Below are positions 48,965-58,912 of a stretch of 64,000 bases of DNA, piece after piece; within the stretch, counting starts at the first letter, position 1, and every line of letters starts with the position of its first letter. This stretch comes from Stutzerimonas stutzeri (GTDB lineage: Bacteria; Pseudomonadota; Gammaproteobacteria; Pseudomonadales; Pseudomonadaceae). A program made the translations under genes and the position numbers. The stretch covers positions 1,426,001-1,490,000 of the forward strand of contig NC_015740.1 in the NCBI RefSeq assembly GCF_000219605.1, read 5' to 3'. The notes beneath the pieces are model-generated. The model saw only the letters and a list, made by a program, of their open reading frames with translations. It was not told the DNA's origin and did no database searches.

Positions 48965-50374
48965 TCAGAGCGCGATGCGATCGCCGAGTTCCGGAATGCG
49001 GGCTTCCCAGCCAAGACGATCCCGAATGGCTTGTTGCAGGACCTGCATTTTTTCGGTTTCGCCGTGGACGAGGTAGAGCTCCGGCCGATTCTCGAAGTTG
49101 CTCACCCAGTCGATCAGCTGCGATTGGCCTGCATGGGCCGAGAAACCGCCGAGGGTATGCACCTTGGCGTTCACCGCGATGCGCTGGTGCAGCAGCTTGA
49201 CGCTGCCGGCACCATCGACGATCGCGCGGCCCAGAGTGCCTCTGGCCTGGAAACCCGGGATGACCAGGTGGCATTCCTCGCGCCAGAGGTTGTGTTTGAA
49301 GTGATGCAGGATGCGCCCGCCGGTGCACATGCCGCTGCCCGCGATAATGATCACGCCGCTCTTGAAGCGGTTGATCGCCATGGACTCTTCGGGTGTCGGC
49401 GTGGACTTGAGAATCGGCAGCCAGCGCTCGGCGTAGAGCTTGCCACTGGCGCCGCTCAAGGCCGGATCGATGCCGTTGAGGTCCAATTGGTCCTTGTAAT
49501 GTGCGTAGATGGCATTGGCGCCGATGGCCATGGGGCTGTCGAGAAACACTGCCTGCTGCGGCAGTCGCCCTTCACGGTAGAAGCGGCCCAGGTAGTAGAT
49601 CAGGTCCTGCGTGCGTCCAACGGCGAAGGAAGGCATCAGCACGTTGCCGCCGTCGCGGTGGGCCTGCTGCAGGATACCGGCCAGCTCTTCGATGGTGTCC
49701 TCATGGCTGCGATGGTCGCGGTCGCCGTAGGTCGACTCCATCAGCACCACGTCGGCCTCCTTGAGCACCGTCGGGGCGGGCATCAGCGGTGAGCAGACAT
49801 TGCCCAGATCACCCGAGAAGACCAGTCGCCGCGTCCTGCCATGGTCGTGTACATCCATCTGGACGATGGACGAGCCGAGGATATGTCCGGCGTTGTGGAA
49901 GGTCACCGCGACGCCCCGGGCAACCTCGAAGGTTTCGCCGTAGGGGGGAGGGGCGCGCTGCCCTAGGGTTCGCTCTGCATCGACGCGGGTGTACAGCGGC
50001 TGAACCATGGGCTTGCCGATGCGTGCGCGCCACTTGTTTTCCCACTCGGCGTCCTTCTCCTGGATCTGCGCCGAGTCCAGCAGCATCAGCTCCAGCAGCT
50101 CGGCTGTCGCCTCGGTGCAGTGCACCGGGCCGCGGTAGCCGAGGGCGACCAGCCGTGGCAGCAGCCCGCTGTGGTCGATATGGGCATGGGACAGGACCAC
50201 GGCGTCCAGGCTCTTCGGATCGAAGGCGAAGGCGGCGCGGTTGTCGCTTTCCTCCTCCCGGCGGCCCTGATGCATGCCGCATTCGAGCAGAACCCTTGCG
50301 CCGTCGTGTGTCTCAATGAGGTAGCAGGAGCCGGTTACCTGTTGAATGGCACCGAGAAAACTGAGCAAAGCCAT
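48965..50374 (-). CDS. MBL-fold RNA-processing-type metallo-hydrolase (beta-CASP)
   Basis: A 469-residue protein started at ATG 50374 (AGGAAGG upstream). The metal motif SHAHIDHSG near residue 60, then FHNAGHILGSS and FSGDLG, and the later IIIAGSGMCTGGRILHH and HTLGGFSAHAGQSQLIDW, match the beta-CASP RNA-processing subfamily. It is probably an exo/endonuclease of RNA, cytoplasmic. It lies next to the LOG gene on the same strand. Confidence 0.9.
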   Translation of the reverse strand: MALLSFLGAIQQVTGSCYLIETHDGARVLLECGMHQGRREEESDNRAAFAFDPKSLDAVVLSHAHIDHSGLLPRLVALGYRGPVHCTEATAELLELMLLDSAQIQEKDAEWENKWRARIGKPMVQPLYTRVDAERTLGQRAPPPYGETFEVARGVAVTFHNAGHILGSSIVQMDVHDHGRTRRLVFSGDLGNVCSPLMPAPTVLKEADVVLMESTYGDRDHRSHEDTIEELAGILQQAHRDGGNVLMPSFAVGRTQDLIYYLGRFYREGRLPQQAVFLDSPMAIGANAIYAHYKDQLDLNGIDPALSGASGKLYAERWLPILKSTPTPEESMAINRFKSGVIIIAGSGMCTGGRILHHFKHNLWREECHLVIPGFQARGTLGRAIVDGAGSVKLLHQRIAVNAKVHTLGGFSAHAGQSQLIDWVSNFENRPELYLVHGETEKMQVLQQAIRDRLGWEARIPELGDRIAL

Positions 50375-50506
50375 GTTGCCTTCCTGTTCGTACGATGATG
50401 TCCACTGTGCCCGCTCGGTTGCCACGACCACTTGATACATATCAGAGATAACCAAACGAGCCCTGCCTAGACTACAGCACATCCCGCTTACCAACGGAGT
50501 GAACCC

Positions 50507-52924
50507 ATGAGTCAGCTACTGCCCAGCCTCGTCGAGCTGGATCAACACGCGCAAGCCGAACCGGAGTTCGCCACCTGGCGTGGCGGCTTCGGGCCGTTCG
50601 AGCACGCGCTGGAGACCCAGGCGGCGGTGTTCCGTCTGGCCCATCAGCTGGTACAGGCAGGACATCAGCCGGATCTGGCGAGCGTCTATCGACTGCTGCA
50701 GGCGGTCGATCGCGTTGCCAGCGCCGGCCTCTGGCTGGTGGTGCACATGACCTATGCGCAGCAGGTGCACCTGGACGGCACGCCGCTGGCGGCCGACGAC
50801 TTCAAGACCAATCCCGAAGGCCATACCGGCGGCGCGCTGAACATGGTGCCTGCCTATGCCGGCTATCTGGCGCTCAATGCGTTGACCGGCCGTACCCGAG
50901 CCTGGCTGATGGGGCAGGGCCATTGCGTGGCTGCGGTCGACGCACTCAACCTGCTGACCGGCAATCTGCACCCCGAGCAGGCGCAGGCTTATGCTGGCGG
51001 CGAAGCGGGCATCAACCGCCTGCTGCAGGACTTCTACGGTTATCGCCAGGCCGCCGATGGCAGCCCACTGGCGCCGCTGGGCAGTCATGTCAATCCGCAT
51101 ACCGCCGGTGGGATTGCCGAAGGCGGTTATCTGGGCTTCGCCGAGCTTCAATATGCCCACATGCCGCTGCCCGGCGAGACGCTGGTGGCGTTCCTGTCCG
51201 ATGGTGCGGCCGAAGAACAGCGCGGCAGCGACTGGATTCCGCGCTGGTGGCGGGCCGAGGATTGCGGTGTGGCGCTGCCAGTGATGATCGCCAACGGCCG
51301 GCGAATCGAGCAGCGAACGGCGTTGGGGACCGAGCAGGGCCTGGAGGATTTCCGCCAGCACCTGAGCCAATGCGGCTTCGATCCGATGCCGTTCGATGGG
51401 CGCGACCCGGCCGCATTCGTCGCGACCCTTTGGGAAATGGAGCTGCGCCTGGAGCGCCGCGTGGAGGAAAAGGCACGCGGCATCCTCAACTATCCATTGC
51501 CGATTCCCTACGGCATTGCCGAGACGGTCAAGGGCTTCGGCTTCTATGGCGCGGGCAGCAATGCCGCACACAACCTGCCGCTGCCGGGCAACCCGCGCCT
51601 AGACGAGGTGTCCCGAAACCTGTTCAACGAGCATACGGCGCGGCTTTTCGTGCCGCAGGGCGATCTTCAGGCGGCCCTCGAGCTGTTCGTGCGCAGCCGT
51701 CAGGGACGCCTGCTCGAACGCGACAATCCGCTGGCTCTGCGACGCCCGCCGGCGCCGGTCATCCCGCAGCTCAAGTATCGTGACGATGCCTGCTCGCCGA
51801 TGGCCGCGGTGGATCGCTTCTTCGTCGAGCTGACCGAGGCCAACCCTTCGCTGCGACCACGGGTGGGCAACCCTGACGAGCTGGCGAGCAACCGGCTGGG
51901 TGGCGTGCTCAAGGCGCTCAAGCACCGTGTGATCGAGCCGGAGAGCGAACTGGAGGCGATCGACGGCGCCGTCATCACCGCGCTCAACGAAGAGGCCGTG
52001 GTCTCCGCCTGCCTGGCCAACCAGGGCGGGTTGAACCTCGTGGCCAGCTATGAGGCGTTCTGCGTGAAGATGCTCGGCGTGGTGCGCCAGAGCATCATCT
52101 TCTCCCGTCAGCAGAAGGAGATCGGCAGGCCAGCAGGCTGGCTGGGGTGGCCGCTGATCGCGACGTCGCATACCTGGGAGAACGGCAAGAATCAGCAGTC
52201 GCATCAGGACACCACCTTCTGCGAGGCGCTGCTCGGCGAAATGAACGACATGGTCCGCGTGCTTTTCCCGGCGGACCACAACAGTGCTCTGGCGCTGCTG
52301 CCTTCGATCTATCAGGCGCGTGGCGAACTGACCTGCATGGTCATGCCCAAGCGCGACCGGCCGTGCTACTTCAATCGGCAACAGGCCGAGCAGCTGGCCC
52401 GCGATGGCGCCATTGTGGTCGAGGAGGTGCCGGGCAGTGAGGCATTGCTGCTGATCGCCAACGGCAGCTACCAGTTGGGCGAGATGCTCCGCGCCGCCAA
52501 GCGGCTTAAGGAGGCCGACTGCGCCTACCGGTTGGTTTATCTGCAGGAGCCGGGTCGCTTCCGCGGGCCGCGCGATCATTGGGAAGTCGAGGCACGGGCA
52601 AGCGAGGGGGTGGCGGAGCGACTGTTCCCGGACTCGATGGAGATGCGTGTCTTGCTGACCCACATGCGCCCGGAAGTCGCGCGCGGCCACCTGTGGCCGA
52701 TCCTGCCGGACGCTCGCAAGTGCTCGGCACTCGGCTATCGCAACCGTGGCGGCACGTTGGACGAGTTCGGCATGCAGTTCGCCAACCGCGCCAGCTGGGC
52801 CAATGTGCTGGCAGCCTGTGCGCGGTTGCGCAACGTGCCGCGTACCGCATTGCTCACTCGGGACGAAGCTGCCGCGGTGGCGGGCAAGGGTGATCCGCAG
52901 ATCCTGCGGCACGACAAAGGCTGA
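50507..52924 (+). CDS. Phosphoketolase family protein with altered TPP motifs
   Basis: An 805-residue thiamine-diphosphate enzyme of the xylulose-5-phosphate/fructose-6-phosphate phosphoketolase family, started at ATG 50507. The N-terminal third holds GQGHCVAAV where canonical members have GPGHGG, and LSDGAAEEQ where they have GDGEAETG. ATSHTWENGKNQQSHQDTTFCE and GNRGG-like YRNRGGTLDEFGMQFANR of the central and C-terminal parts agree with the family. The enzyme would cleave ketose phosphates to acetyl-phosphate and an aldose phosphate. Changes around the cofactor site make the true reaction uncertain. Confidence 0.85.
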   Translation: MSQLLPSLVELDQHAQAEPEFATWRGGFGPFEHALETQAAVFRLAHQLVQAGHQPDLASVYRLLQAVDRVASAGLWLVVHMTYAQQVHLDGTPLAADDFKTNPEGHTGGALNMVPAYAGYLALNALTGRTRAWLMGQGHCVAAVDALNLLTGNLHPEQAQAYAGGEAGINRLLQDFYGYRQAADGSPLAPLGSHVNPHTAGGIAEGGYLGFAELQYAHMPLPGETLVAFLSDGAAEEQRGSDWIPRWWRAEDCGVALPVMIANGRRIEQRTALGTEQGLEDFRQHLSQCGFDPMPFDGRDPAAFVATLWEMELRLERRVEEKARGILNYPLPIPYGIAETVKGFGFYGAGSNAAHNLPLPGNPRLDEVSRNLFNEHTARLFVPQGDLQAALELFVRSRQGRLLERDNPLALRRPPAPVIPQLKYRDDACSPMAAVDRFFVELTEANPSLRPRVGNPDELASNRLGGVLKALKHRVIEPESELEAIDGAVITALNEEAVVSACLANQGGLNLVASYEAFCVKMLGVVRQSIIFSRQQKEIGRPAGWLGWPLIATSHTWENGKNQQSHQDTTFCEALLGEMNDMVRVLFPADHNSALALLPSIYQARGELTCMVMPKRDRPCYFNRQQAEQLARDGAIVVEEVPGSEALLLIANGSYQLGEMLRAAKRLKEADCAYRLVYLQEPGRFRGPRDHWEVEARASEGVAERLFPDSMEMRVLLTHMRPEVARGHLWPILPDARKCSALGYRNRGGTLDEFGMQFANRASWANVLAACARLRNVPRTALLTRDEAAAVAGKGDPQILRHDKG

Positions 52925-52933
52925 GTTCGGCCC

Positions 52934-52972
52934 GGCGGGATGCGGCGTGTCCGCCGCTCCCGCCCATTTCTT
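52934..52972 (+). terminator. Terminator-like hairpin after the phosphoketolase gene
   Basis: GGCGGGA (52934-52940) pairs with TCCCGCC (52958-52964), and GCGGCG/CGCCGC extend the stem. It is followed by a broken T-run (ATTTCTT). It lies between the convergent phosphoketolase and the PA3611-like gene. Confidence 0.55.
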
Positions 52973-52978
52973 GCAGCC

Positions 52979-53374
52979 TTACTTGCAGTCTGCGGCGGTG
53001 TAGCGCTCGCTGGCGATGGGCTTGTTGCTCTGGTATTCGCTGAAGTCGTAGCGCAGCACCGCGCCCTGGCTCATCAGCTTGCGCAGCCCCTCGTTGCCGC
53101 AGACGCTGACCGCGAGCTGGCTGCGCACGTCGGCGGGGTTGTCGCGCATCTGCGCTGCATGGCGTGGCTGCACACTGAGATGGTTGACCAGATGGTTGTT
53201 CTCTACGGTGTAACCCTGGTCGAGGATGTCTTCGTTGATCGCTCGAGGCGTGCCGACGTTGCTTTCGCGGGCTACCTGATCGAGCAACTGGCTCAGCTGC
53301 TGTTCTTGCAGCGAGGCGGCATGGGCAACGGGCAGGGCGAGGCTCAGGGCGAGCAGGGTGGTCAGACGATACAT
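52979..53374 (-). CDS. Secreted small protein, QSregVF family (PA3611-like)
   Basis: A 131-residue protein with signal peptide (ALSLALPVAHA-ASL). The mature part (LSQLLDQVARESNVGTPRAINEDILDQGYTVENNHLVNHLSVQ) and the two cysteines (VSVCGNEG and ADCK) match the family of PA3611, proposed as a quorum-regulated factor of P. aeruginosa. A single disulfide is likely. Function is unknown. The genomic location relative to recA and erdR also fits. Confidence 0.8.
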   Translation of the reverse strand: MYRLTTLLALSLALPVAHAASLQEQQLSQLLDQVARESNVGTPRAINEDILDQGYTVENNHLVNHLSVQPRHAAQMRDNPADVRSQLAVSVCGNEGLRKLMSQGAVLRYDFSEYQSNKPIASERYTAADCK

Positions 53375-53499
53375 GGCGGTCTCCTTATGACTGCGCTAGT
53401 TCGACCGGCGGGCCGTGGCACGGTTCATTCGTCCGCCCTGCCGCCGCCCTGTCCGCGCTGGTAGACTGCCGCGCTCCGCCGTCAATCCCGAGTCGATCC

Positions 53500-54219
53500 A
53501 TGCCCCATGCCGTAGCCCGTTTGCGCGACGAGCGCCTGGCGAAAAGCCTGAAGCCCTTCGTCGCGCGCGGCTCGCGAGCACCGCGCTGTCTGCGTTGCCG
53601 AGTACCGTTCAGCCATTGCCTGTGCCCTTGGCTGCCCAGGGTCGACAGCGAGTGCGGCGTGTGCCTGTTGATGCACGACATCGAACCGTTGAAGCCGAGC
53701 AATACGGGCTGGCTGATCGCCGATGTGGTGCCGGATACCTTCGCCTTCACCTGGCAGCGCACCGGGGTCGATCCGCGCTTGCTGGATCTGCTGGCCGATC
53801 CGCAATGGCAGCCGCTGGTGATCTTCCCCGGTGAATATGCGGCCCCGCAGCGGGTGGTCGAGCGAGTCGAGCGACAGCCAGACAAGCGGCCCCTGTTCAT
53901 CCTGCTGGATGCAACATGGACCGAGGCGCGCAAGATGTTTCGCAAAAGCCCCTATCTGGACGGTTTGCCGGTGCTGAGCCTGCAGCCCGAAGCCTTGTCA
54001 CGTTATCGGCTGCGGCGCTCGACCCGCAGCGATCATCTGTGCACCGCCGAGGTCGCTGCGCTCTGTCTGGAGCTGGCCGGGGATTCGGCTGCAGCCAACA
54101 CGCTGGACGCCTGGCTCGACGTGTTCACCGAACACTATCTGGGCGCCAAGCACCATCGCCAGCCGGATCTGCACAACGCTGCGCACCGGGCACTGCAGGT
54201 ACCTGACGGGTCGGCGTGA
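53500..54219 (+). CDS. tapT: tRNA-uridine aminocarboxypropyltransferase (DTW domain)
   Basis: A 239-residue protein with the DTW signature LLDATWTEARKM. The N-terminal half carries a zinc-type cysteine cluster (CLRCRVPFSHCLCPWL) and LLMHDIEPLKPSNTGWL. RLRRSTRSDHLCTAEVAA is also typical. It transfers a 3-amino-3-carboxypropyl group from SAM to a tRNA uridine. Its stop lies five bases from that of the convergent exporter gene. Confidence 0.88.
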   Translation: MPHAVARLRDERLAKSLKPFVARGSRAPRCLRCRVPFSHCLCPWLPRVDSECGVCLLMHDIEPLKPSNTGWLIADVVPDTFAFTWQRTGVDPRLLDLLADPQWQPLVIFPGEYAAPQRVVERVERQPDKRPLFILLDATWTEARKMFRKSPYLDGLPVLSLQPEALSRYRLRRSTRSDHLCTAEVAALCLELAGDSAAANTLDAWLDVFTEHYLGAKHHRQPDLHNAAHRALQVPDGSA

Positions 54220-54223
54220 GGCC

Positions 54224-55135
54224 TCAGGCCTTGGCCGGGGCTGCGGTAGCCAGCGGTTCCGGTTTGCGCGGCCACAGCTGTGCGGCAAGCATTCCGATGA
54301 ACATCAGTACACAGCCCATGTAGCCACGCAGGGTCAGACTCTCCTCGAGGAACAGGGCGCCGGCGATTGCCGCAAAGACCGCTTCCAGCGACAGAATGAT
54401 GGCCGCGTGGGAGGCGATCGCATGCTTCTGTGCGACGACCTGCAGGGTGTAGCCGACCGCTACCGCGAACAGTCCGCCATAGATGAGGGCCGGGCCGGCG
54501 AGCCAGATGCTGGCCGGATTGATGTCTTCGAAGATCAGCGCCAGCAACAGGCTCACCACCGCGCAGGTCGCGAATTGCAGGAAGGCCAGCCGGATGGCGT
54601 CATGACGGCTGACGAAGAAGCTCACCAGCAGCACGTGCACACCCCAGACGAAGGCGCCGGCCAGCTGAATCCAGTCGCCCGAGGCGACGGTGAAGTCCTC
54701 GCCGATGCTCAGCAATGCCATGCCGGCCACCGCGAGGAACGCACCGAGCCAGGTACCCAGACCGGTCTTGTGCCCGATGGCGAGCCCCAGCAACGGCACC
54801 ACGATCACATAAAGGCCGGTAATGAAGCCTGAGTTGGTCACGCTCGTGAACAGCAGGCCGACCTGCTGCAGATTGATCCCCAGGGTGAGTGCGAGGCCCA
54901 TGCTCAGGCCGCCCAGGATCAGGCCGCGCTGCAGGAAGGGCTCGTGCCGGGCCGCAGTGCGCCCCTGGTAGATCACCAGAGGAAGCAGCGCCAGGGCACC
55001 CAGGGCGAAGCGCAGACCGGTGAAAAGAAACGGGCCGATATTGTCCATGCCGATGCGCTGGGCCACGAAGGCGGTCCCCCAGATCATGGCGGTGATCAGC
55101 ATCAGGAAGTCGGCGCGGAGGGCTTGGCTACGCAT
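54224..55135 (-). CDS. DMT family (EamA) exporter
   Basis: A 303-residue protein started at MRSQALRADF (55135); upstream codons in the frame do not match the family. Ten membrane helices form the two EamA repeats: LMLITAMIWGTAFVAQRIGM and the second copy WIQLAGAFVWGVHVLLVSFFVSR. The substrate is unknown; many members export amino acids or metabolites. Confidence 0.88.
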   Translation of the reverse strand: MRSQALRADFLMLITAMIWGTAFVAQRIGMDNIGPFLFTGLRFALGALALLPLVIYQGRTAARHEPFLQRGLILGGLSMGLALTLGINLQQVGLLFTSVTNSGFITGLYVIVVPLLGLAIGHKTGLGTWLGAFLAVAGMALLSIGEDFTVASGDWIQLAGAFVWGVHVLLVSFFVSRHDAIRLAFLQFATCAVVSLLLALIFEDINPASIWLAGPALIYGGLFAVAVGYTLQVVAQKHAIASHAAIILSLEAVFAAIAGALFLEESLTLRGYMGCVLMFIGMLAAQLWPRKPEPLATAAPAKA

Positions 55136-55379
55136 GTTTCGGCTCGTCAGGGAAAAGTCGCAGACTTTGCTACAAAGCGCCGCGCTTGACCACTTATTCA
55201 TCGGTGGGCATGCTTGCGCCGCTTGATTTGTTGCAGCGGGCGGCCGATATTCGGTCTGTCAGTTGAAAATCTACATCGGACCACCCCCGGAGCGGTTTTA
55301 CGGGGTCTTCTGCCGTCATCTTGTCGGCATCGGCTGCTCAAGCCGATGAAAAGCGCCAATAAAAATTACAGGTCTGCCA

Positions 55380-56030
55380 ATGGCTGCTTACGAAATTATC
55401 ATTGCCGATGATCACCCGCTTTTCCGCAGTGCGCTTCAGCAGGCGCTCACCATGGGGCTTGGTGAGAACGTACGTCTGGTGGAGGCGGCCAGCATCGCCG
55501 AACTGGAAGGCTTTCTGAACCAGGGTGCCGACTGGGATCTGGTCCTGCTGGACCTGAACATGCCGGGGGCCTATGGCTTTTCCGGCCTGGTGCTGCTGAG
55601 GGGGCAGTATCCGCATCTGCCGGTGGTCATGATCTCGGCTCAGGAAGACGCGGCGGTCGTTGCGCGTTCGCGCGAGTTCGGTGCCAGCGGTTTCATCCCC
55701 AAGTCCAGTTCGCTCGAGACGATCCAGGAGGCCGTACGGGCCGTGCTGGAAGGGGACGTCTGGTGGCCGAGCAACATTCAGGACGAAGCGAATGTCAGTG
55801 AGGAAGCCAAGGCGGCCAGCGCCGGACTGGCCAGCCTCACGCCGCAGCAATTCCGCGTCCTGACGATGGTCTGCGATGGCCTGCTGAACAAGCAGATCGC
55901 CTATGAACTCAGCGTTTCCGAAGCGACCATCAAGGCCCATGTGACCGCCATCTTCCGAAAGCTCGGCGTGCGCACCAGAACCCAGGCGGCCTTGCTGCTG
56001 CAGCAGATGGGTTCCATTCCCACCAGTTGA
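55380..56030 (+). CDS. erdR: LuxR/NarL-type response regulator, ErdR-like
   Basis: A 216-residue protein. The receiver domain has the acidic pair ADDHPLFR, the phosphorylated Asp in LVLLDLNMPG, and FIPKSSS (Lys). The DNA-binding domain is SLTPQQFRVLTMVCDGLLNKQIAYELSVSEATIKAHVTAIFRKLGV. The end TRTQAALLLQQM matches ErdR/PA3604, which controls acetate and ethanol use genes such as acsA. The partner kinase is not in the window. Confidence 0.85.
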   Translation: MAAYEIIIADDHPLFRSALQQALTMGLGENVRLVEAASIAELEGFLNQGADWDLVLLDLNMPGAYGFSGLVLLRGQYPHLPVVMISAQEDAAVVARSREFGASGFIPKSSSLETIQEAVRAVLEGDVWWPSNIQDEANVSEEAKAASAGLASLTPQQFRVLTMVCDGLLNKQIAYELSVSEATIKAHVTAIFRKLGVRTRTQAALLLQQMGSIPTS

Positions 56031-56048
56031 ACCGCTGCCGCCGGCGCT

Positions 56049-56975
56049 TCAGGCGATCGGCGGCAGCTGGATTTCATCGCTGCGGCGCACGCCAGAGGTC
56101 AGCGCCCGGCACTGTTCGACGAACTCCTGCATCGCCGCGGTCTGGTACTTGTGCGTATGCCAGATGAAATAGAACTGGCGTCGCAGATCCAGCTCCGGTG
56201 TCGACACCGGCACCAGGCTGCCGCGGCGGAACGCATCGCGTAGCGCCAGTCGCGAGATGCAGCCGATGCCAAGGCCCGATTCGACGGCGCGCTTGATCGC
56301 CTCGGTGTGCTCCAGTTCCAGGCGCACGTTCAGCTTCCCTGGGCGGTGCCGCACGGCCTGCTCGAAGGTCATACGCGTTCCCGAACCCTGCTCGCGCAGA
56401 ATCCAGGCCTCGCCCGACAGTTCCGCGAGATCCACCGCATCGCGTCCGGCCAGCGGATGTTGCGGCGCGCAGAACACCACCAGCTCGTCCTCGATCCAGG
56501 GCTGCACTTCCAGATCGGGATGCTGGCAGTCACCCTCGATCAGACCAAGATCAAGTTCGTGCTGAGCGATCTGATGCACGATATGCGCGGTGTTATGGAC
56601 GTGCAGTTTGACCCGGCATTCAGGGTGACGCTGCATGAAGTTGCCGATCAACAGCGTGGCGAGATAGTTGCCGATGGTCAGCGTGGCGCCCACCGCGAGC
56701 GAGCCGAACCCGCTCTTGCCGTTCAGCAGATCCTCGATGGCCCGCGCCTGATCCAGCAGGGCGACCGCCTGCGGCAGCAGCTGCTGGCCCAGCGCGTTCA
56801 GGCAGAGCCGCTTGCCGGCCCGGTCGAACAGTTGGCAGCCGGATTGCCGCTCCAGCTCGGCCAGTGATGTGCTGGTTGCCGACTGGGACAGCGACAGGCT
56901 TTGAGCAGCCTTGGAAACGCTTTCCTGGCGGGCAATGGCGGCGAAAACTTCGATCTGGCGCAACGTGAAATGCAT
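56049..56975 (-). CDS. finR: LysR family regulator FinR
   Basis: A 308-residue LysR regulator (helix-turn-helix ARQESVSKAAQSLSLSQSATSTSLAELERQSG, residues 14-45). The effector domain follows. It is divergent from fpr with 112 bp between, as FinR is in P. putida and P. aeruginosa. There it activates fpr under oxidative or iron stress. The gap contains TATA-rich sequence. Confidence 0.9.
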   Translation of the reverse strand: MHFTLRQIEVFAAIARQESVSKAAQSLSLSQSATSTSLAELERQSGCQLFDRAGKRLCLNALGQQLLPQAVALLDQARAIEDLLNGKSGFGSLAVGATLTIGNYLATLLIGNFMQRHPECRVKLHVHNTAHIVHQIAQHELDLGLIEGDCQHPDLEVQPWIEDELVVFCAPQHPLAGRDAVDLAELSGEAWILREQGSGTRMTFEQAVRHRPGKLNVRLELEHTEAIKRAVESGLGIGCISRLALRDAFRRGSLVPVSTPELDLRRQFYFIWHTHKYQTAAMQEFVEQCRALTSGVRRSDEIQLPPIA

Positions 56976-57087
56976 ATCTATATAACCGATAACCTATATC
57001 TTTATTATCCAGTTAACGAATATGGATCCGCTCGCTAAACTGCCGTCATTATCGACGTCCGTCGCGACACCATGAGGAATTCGCAGC

Positions 57088-57864
57088 ATGAGCAACCTGA
57101 ACGTAGAGCGCGTTCTCAGTGTGCACCATTGGAACGATACGCTGTTCAGCTTCAAGACCACTCGCAATGCAGGCTTGCGCTTCGAGAACGGTCAGTTCGT
57201 GATGATCGGCCTGGAGGTCGAGGGGCGTCCACTGATGCGCGCCTACAGTATCGCCAGCCCGAATTACGAAGAGTACCTGGAATTCTTCAGCATCAAGGTG
57301 CAGGACGGCCCGTTGACCTCCCGACTGCAGCATCTGCAGGAAGGCGATTCGATCATGATCAGCCGCAAGCCGACCGGCACGCTGGTCCTGGACGATCTGC
57401 TGCCCGGCAAGCACCTCTATCTGCTCAGCACCGGTACGGGCCTGGCGCCGTTCATGAGCGTGATCCAGGATCCGGAAACCTATGAGCGATTCGAGAAGGT
57501 CGTATTGGTGCACGGTGTTCGCTACGTCAATGAAGTCGCCTACCGCGAGTTCATCACCGAACACCTGCCGCAAAACGAATTCTTCGGCGAAGCGGTCAAG
57601 GACAAGCTGGTCTACTACCCGACCGTGACCCGCGAACCGTTCGAGAATCAGGGCCGTCTGACCGATCTGATGCGCAGCGGCAAACTGTTCAGTGATATCG
57701 GCCTGCCGCCGATCAACCCAGAAGATGACCGCGCCATGATCTGCGGCAGTCCGAGCATGCTGGATGAAACCAGCCAGGTGCTGGACAGCTTCGGTCTGAA
57801 AGTCTCGCCGCGCATGGGCGATCCGGGGCACTACCTGATCGAGCGGGCCTTCGTCGAGAAGTAA
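57088..57864 (+). CDS. fpr: Ferredoxin/flavodoxin-NADP reductase
   Basis: A 258-residue FAD enzyme with RAYSIASPNYEEYLEFF (FAD-binding RxYS), GTGLAPFMSVIQDPETYERFEKVVLVHGVR (NADP), and the C-terminal tail FVEK characteristic of bacterial subclass I FPRs. It links NADPH with ferredoxin or flavodoxin during redox stress. FinR probably controls it. Confidence 0.96.
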   Translation: MSNLNVERVLSVHHWNDTLFSFKTTRNAGLRFENGQFVMIGLEVEGRPLMRAYSIASPNYEEYLEFFSIKVQDGPLTSRLQHLQEGDSIMISRKPTGTLVLDDLLPGKHLYLLSTGTGLAPFMSVIQDPETYERFEKVVLVHGVRYVNEVAYREFITEHLPQNEFFGEAVKDKLVYYPTVTREPFENQGRLTDLMRSGKLFSDIGLPPINPEDDRAMICGSPSMLDETSQVLDSFGLKVSPRMGDPGHYLIERAFVEK

Positions 57865-57924
57865 ACGACTGGGCTCATGTCGCCGCTGTCACGCAGCGGC
57901 ACGTCCGCTCATGCTCCGCGCCGC

Positions 57925-58410
57925 TCAGAGGTAAGCCGCACAGCACTTCTTGAACTTCAGACCGCTCCCGCAGGGGCAGGGGTCGTTGCGGCCGGCCTTG
58001 AGCGGTACCGTCGGATCGATGAAATACCAGCGCCCGTCCCGCTGGACGAATGCCGATCGCTCCTGGTGGGCATGTTCGCCGCTCTGGTCGTGCCAGCGGG
58101 CGGTGAAGGTCACCAGCGCATGCTCGGGCTTGCCGCCCAGCACGCTGCTTTCGTTTACCTCCAGCCCTAGCCAGGTGCTCTCCAGGCTCCAGCGGCGCAT
58201 CCCCTCTACATCCAGTTCATCCTGCTGCGCGGGAAGCGTAGTGGCCCGCAGATAGTCCACCAGCCCCAGTACATAAGCGCTGTAGCGCGAGCGCATCAAT
58301 AGCTCGGCGCTCGGCGCGGCCATGCCTGCGTGATAGCGCCCGCAGCATTCGCCGAGGGCATCGCCGCTGCCGCAGGGGCAGTTCAGGTCGGTTGGACGCG
58401 GTTCGCTCAT
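57925..58410 (-). CDS. YchJ family protein (UPF0225)
   Basis: A 161-residue protein started at [10 protein letters not shown]. It has SEC-C type motifs at both ends: [21 protein letters not shown] and [15 protein letters not shown]. The centre ([29 protein letters not shown]) matches YchJ. SEC-C motifs bind zinc. Its start nearly touches the stop of the upstream DUF6231 gene, so the two form an operon. Confidence 0.92.
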   Translation of the reverse strand: MSEPRPTDLNCPCGSGDALGECCGRYHAGMAAPSAELLMRSRYSAYVLGLVDYLRATTLPAQQDELDVEGMRRWSLESTWLGLEVNESSVLGGKPEHALVTFTARWHDQSGEHAHQERSAFVQRDGRWYFIDPTVPLKAGRNDPCPCGSGLKFKKCCAAYL

Positions 58411-58411
58411 G

Positions 58412-58912
58412 TCACCACCAGTACTTGCCGAACATTTCAGGATTGGCCCAGAACCTGGCATTGAGCCAGTCCGGAACCTGCTTGTATTGCAGCAGGTCGT
58501 AAGTGAAGAGCGTCAAGGTCTGTCCGTCGCGCTGGAAGCGTTCGCTGACCTGCAGTGCCAGTGCATAGAAGTCCGTAGTCCGCCATTCGCATGCATCGAG
58601 ATCGACGAGTACCGCCATCCGGCTGGTATTCAGATTGCGGATGCTGCCGAGCAGCTCCAGGCCGTTGCGCTTGGGCAGATGCTCGAGGCAGTCGACGAAT
58701 ATGGCCAGGTCGTAGCGCTGGTTCGCCAGATCGTCAGGCAGCGGTGCGGGATCGGCGCGATCGAGCTGACACTCCGGGTGGCATTCGGCGTAGGCAGCCA
58801 GAGCAGGTTGATCGCTGCGCCCCACGAGCAGCACGCGTGTTGGGGCGTAATGGTCGAGCATTGCCGCAAGCGCTTGCTGCGGCGTATGCAGCGGTACAGG
58901 GTTTTCGCTCAA
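58412..58912 (-). CDS. DUF6231 family protein (methyltransferase-fold remnant)
   Basis: A 166-residue protein. [22 protein letters not shown] and [27 protein letters not shown] resemble a class I methyltransferase (post-motif II/III), but the glycine-rich SAM loop is degenerate. The ending is rich in aromatic residues ([14 protein letters not shown]). Function is unknown. It is co-transcribed with ychJ. Confidence 0.8.
   Translation of the reverse strand: MSENPVPLHTPQQALAAMLDHYAPTRVLLVGRSDQPALAAYAECHPECQLDRADPAPLPDDLANQRYDLAIFVDCLEHLPKRNGLELLGSIRNLNTSRMAVLVDLDACEWRTTDFYALALQVSERFQRDGQTLTLFTYDLLQYKQVPDWLNARFWANPEMFGKYWW

Noticed and set aside
57882..57900. GCCGCTG/CAGCGGC hairpin after fpr
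   Set aside because: A seven-pair stem without a T-run; it could aid termination but is not enough to call a terminator.
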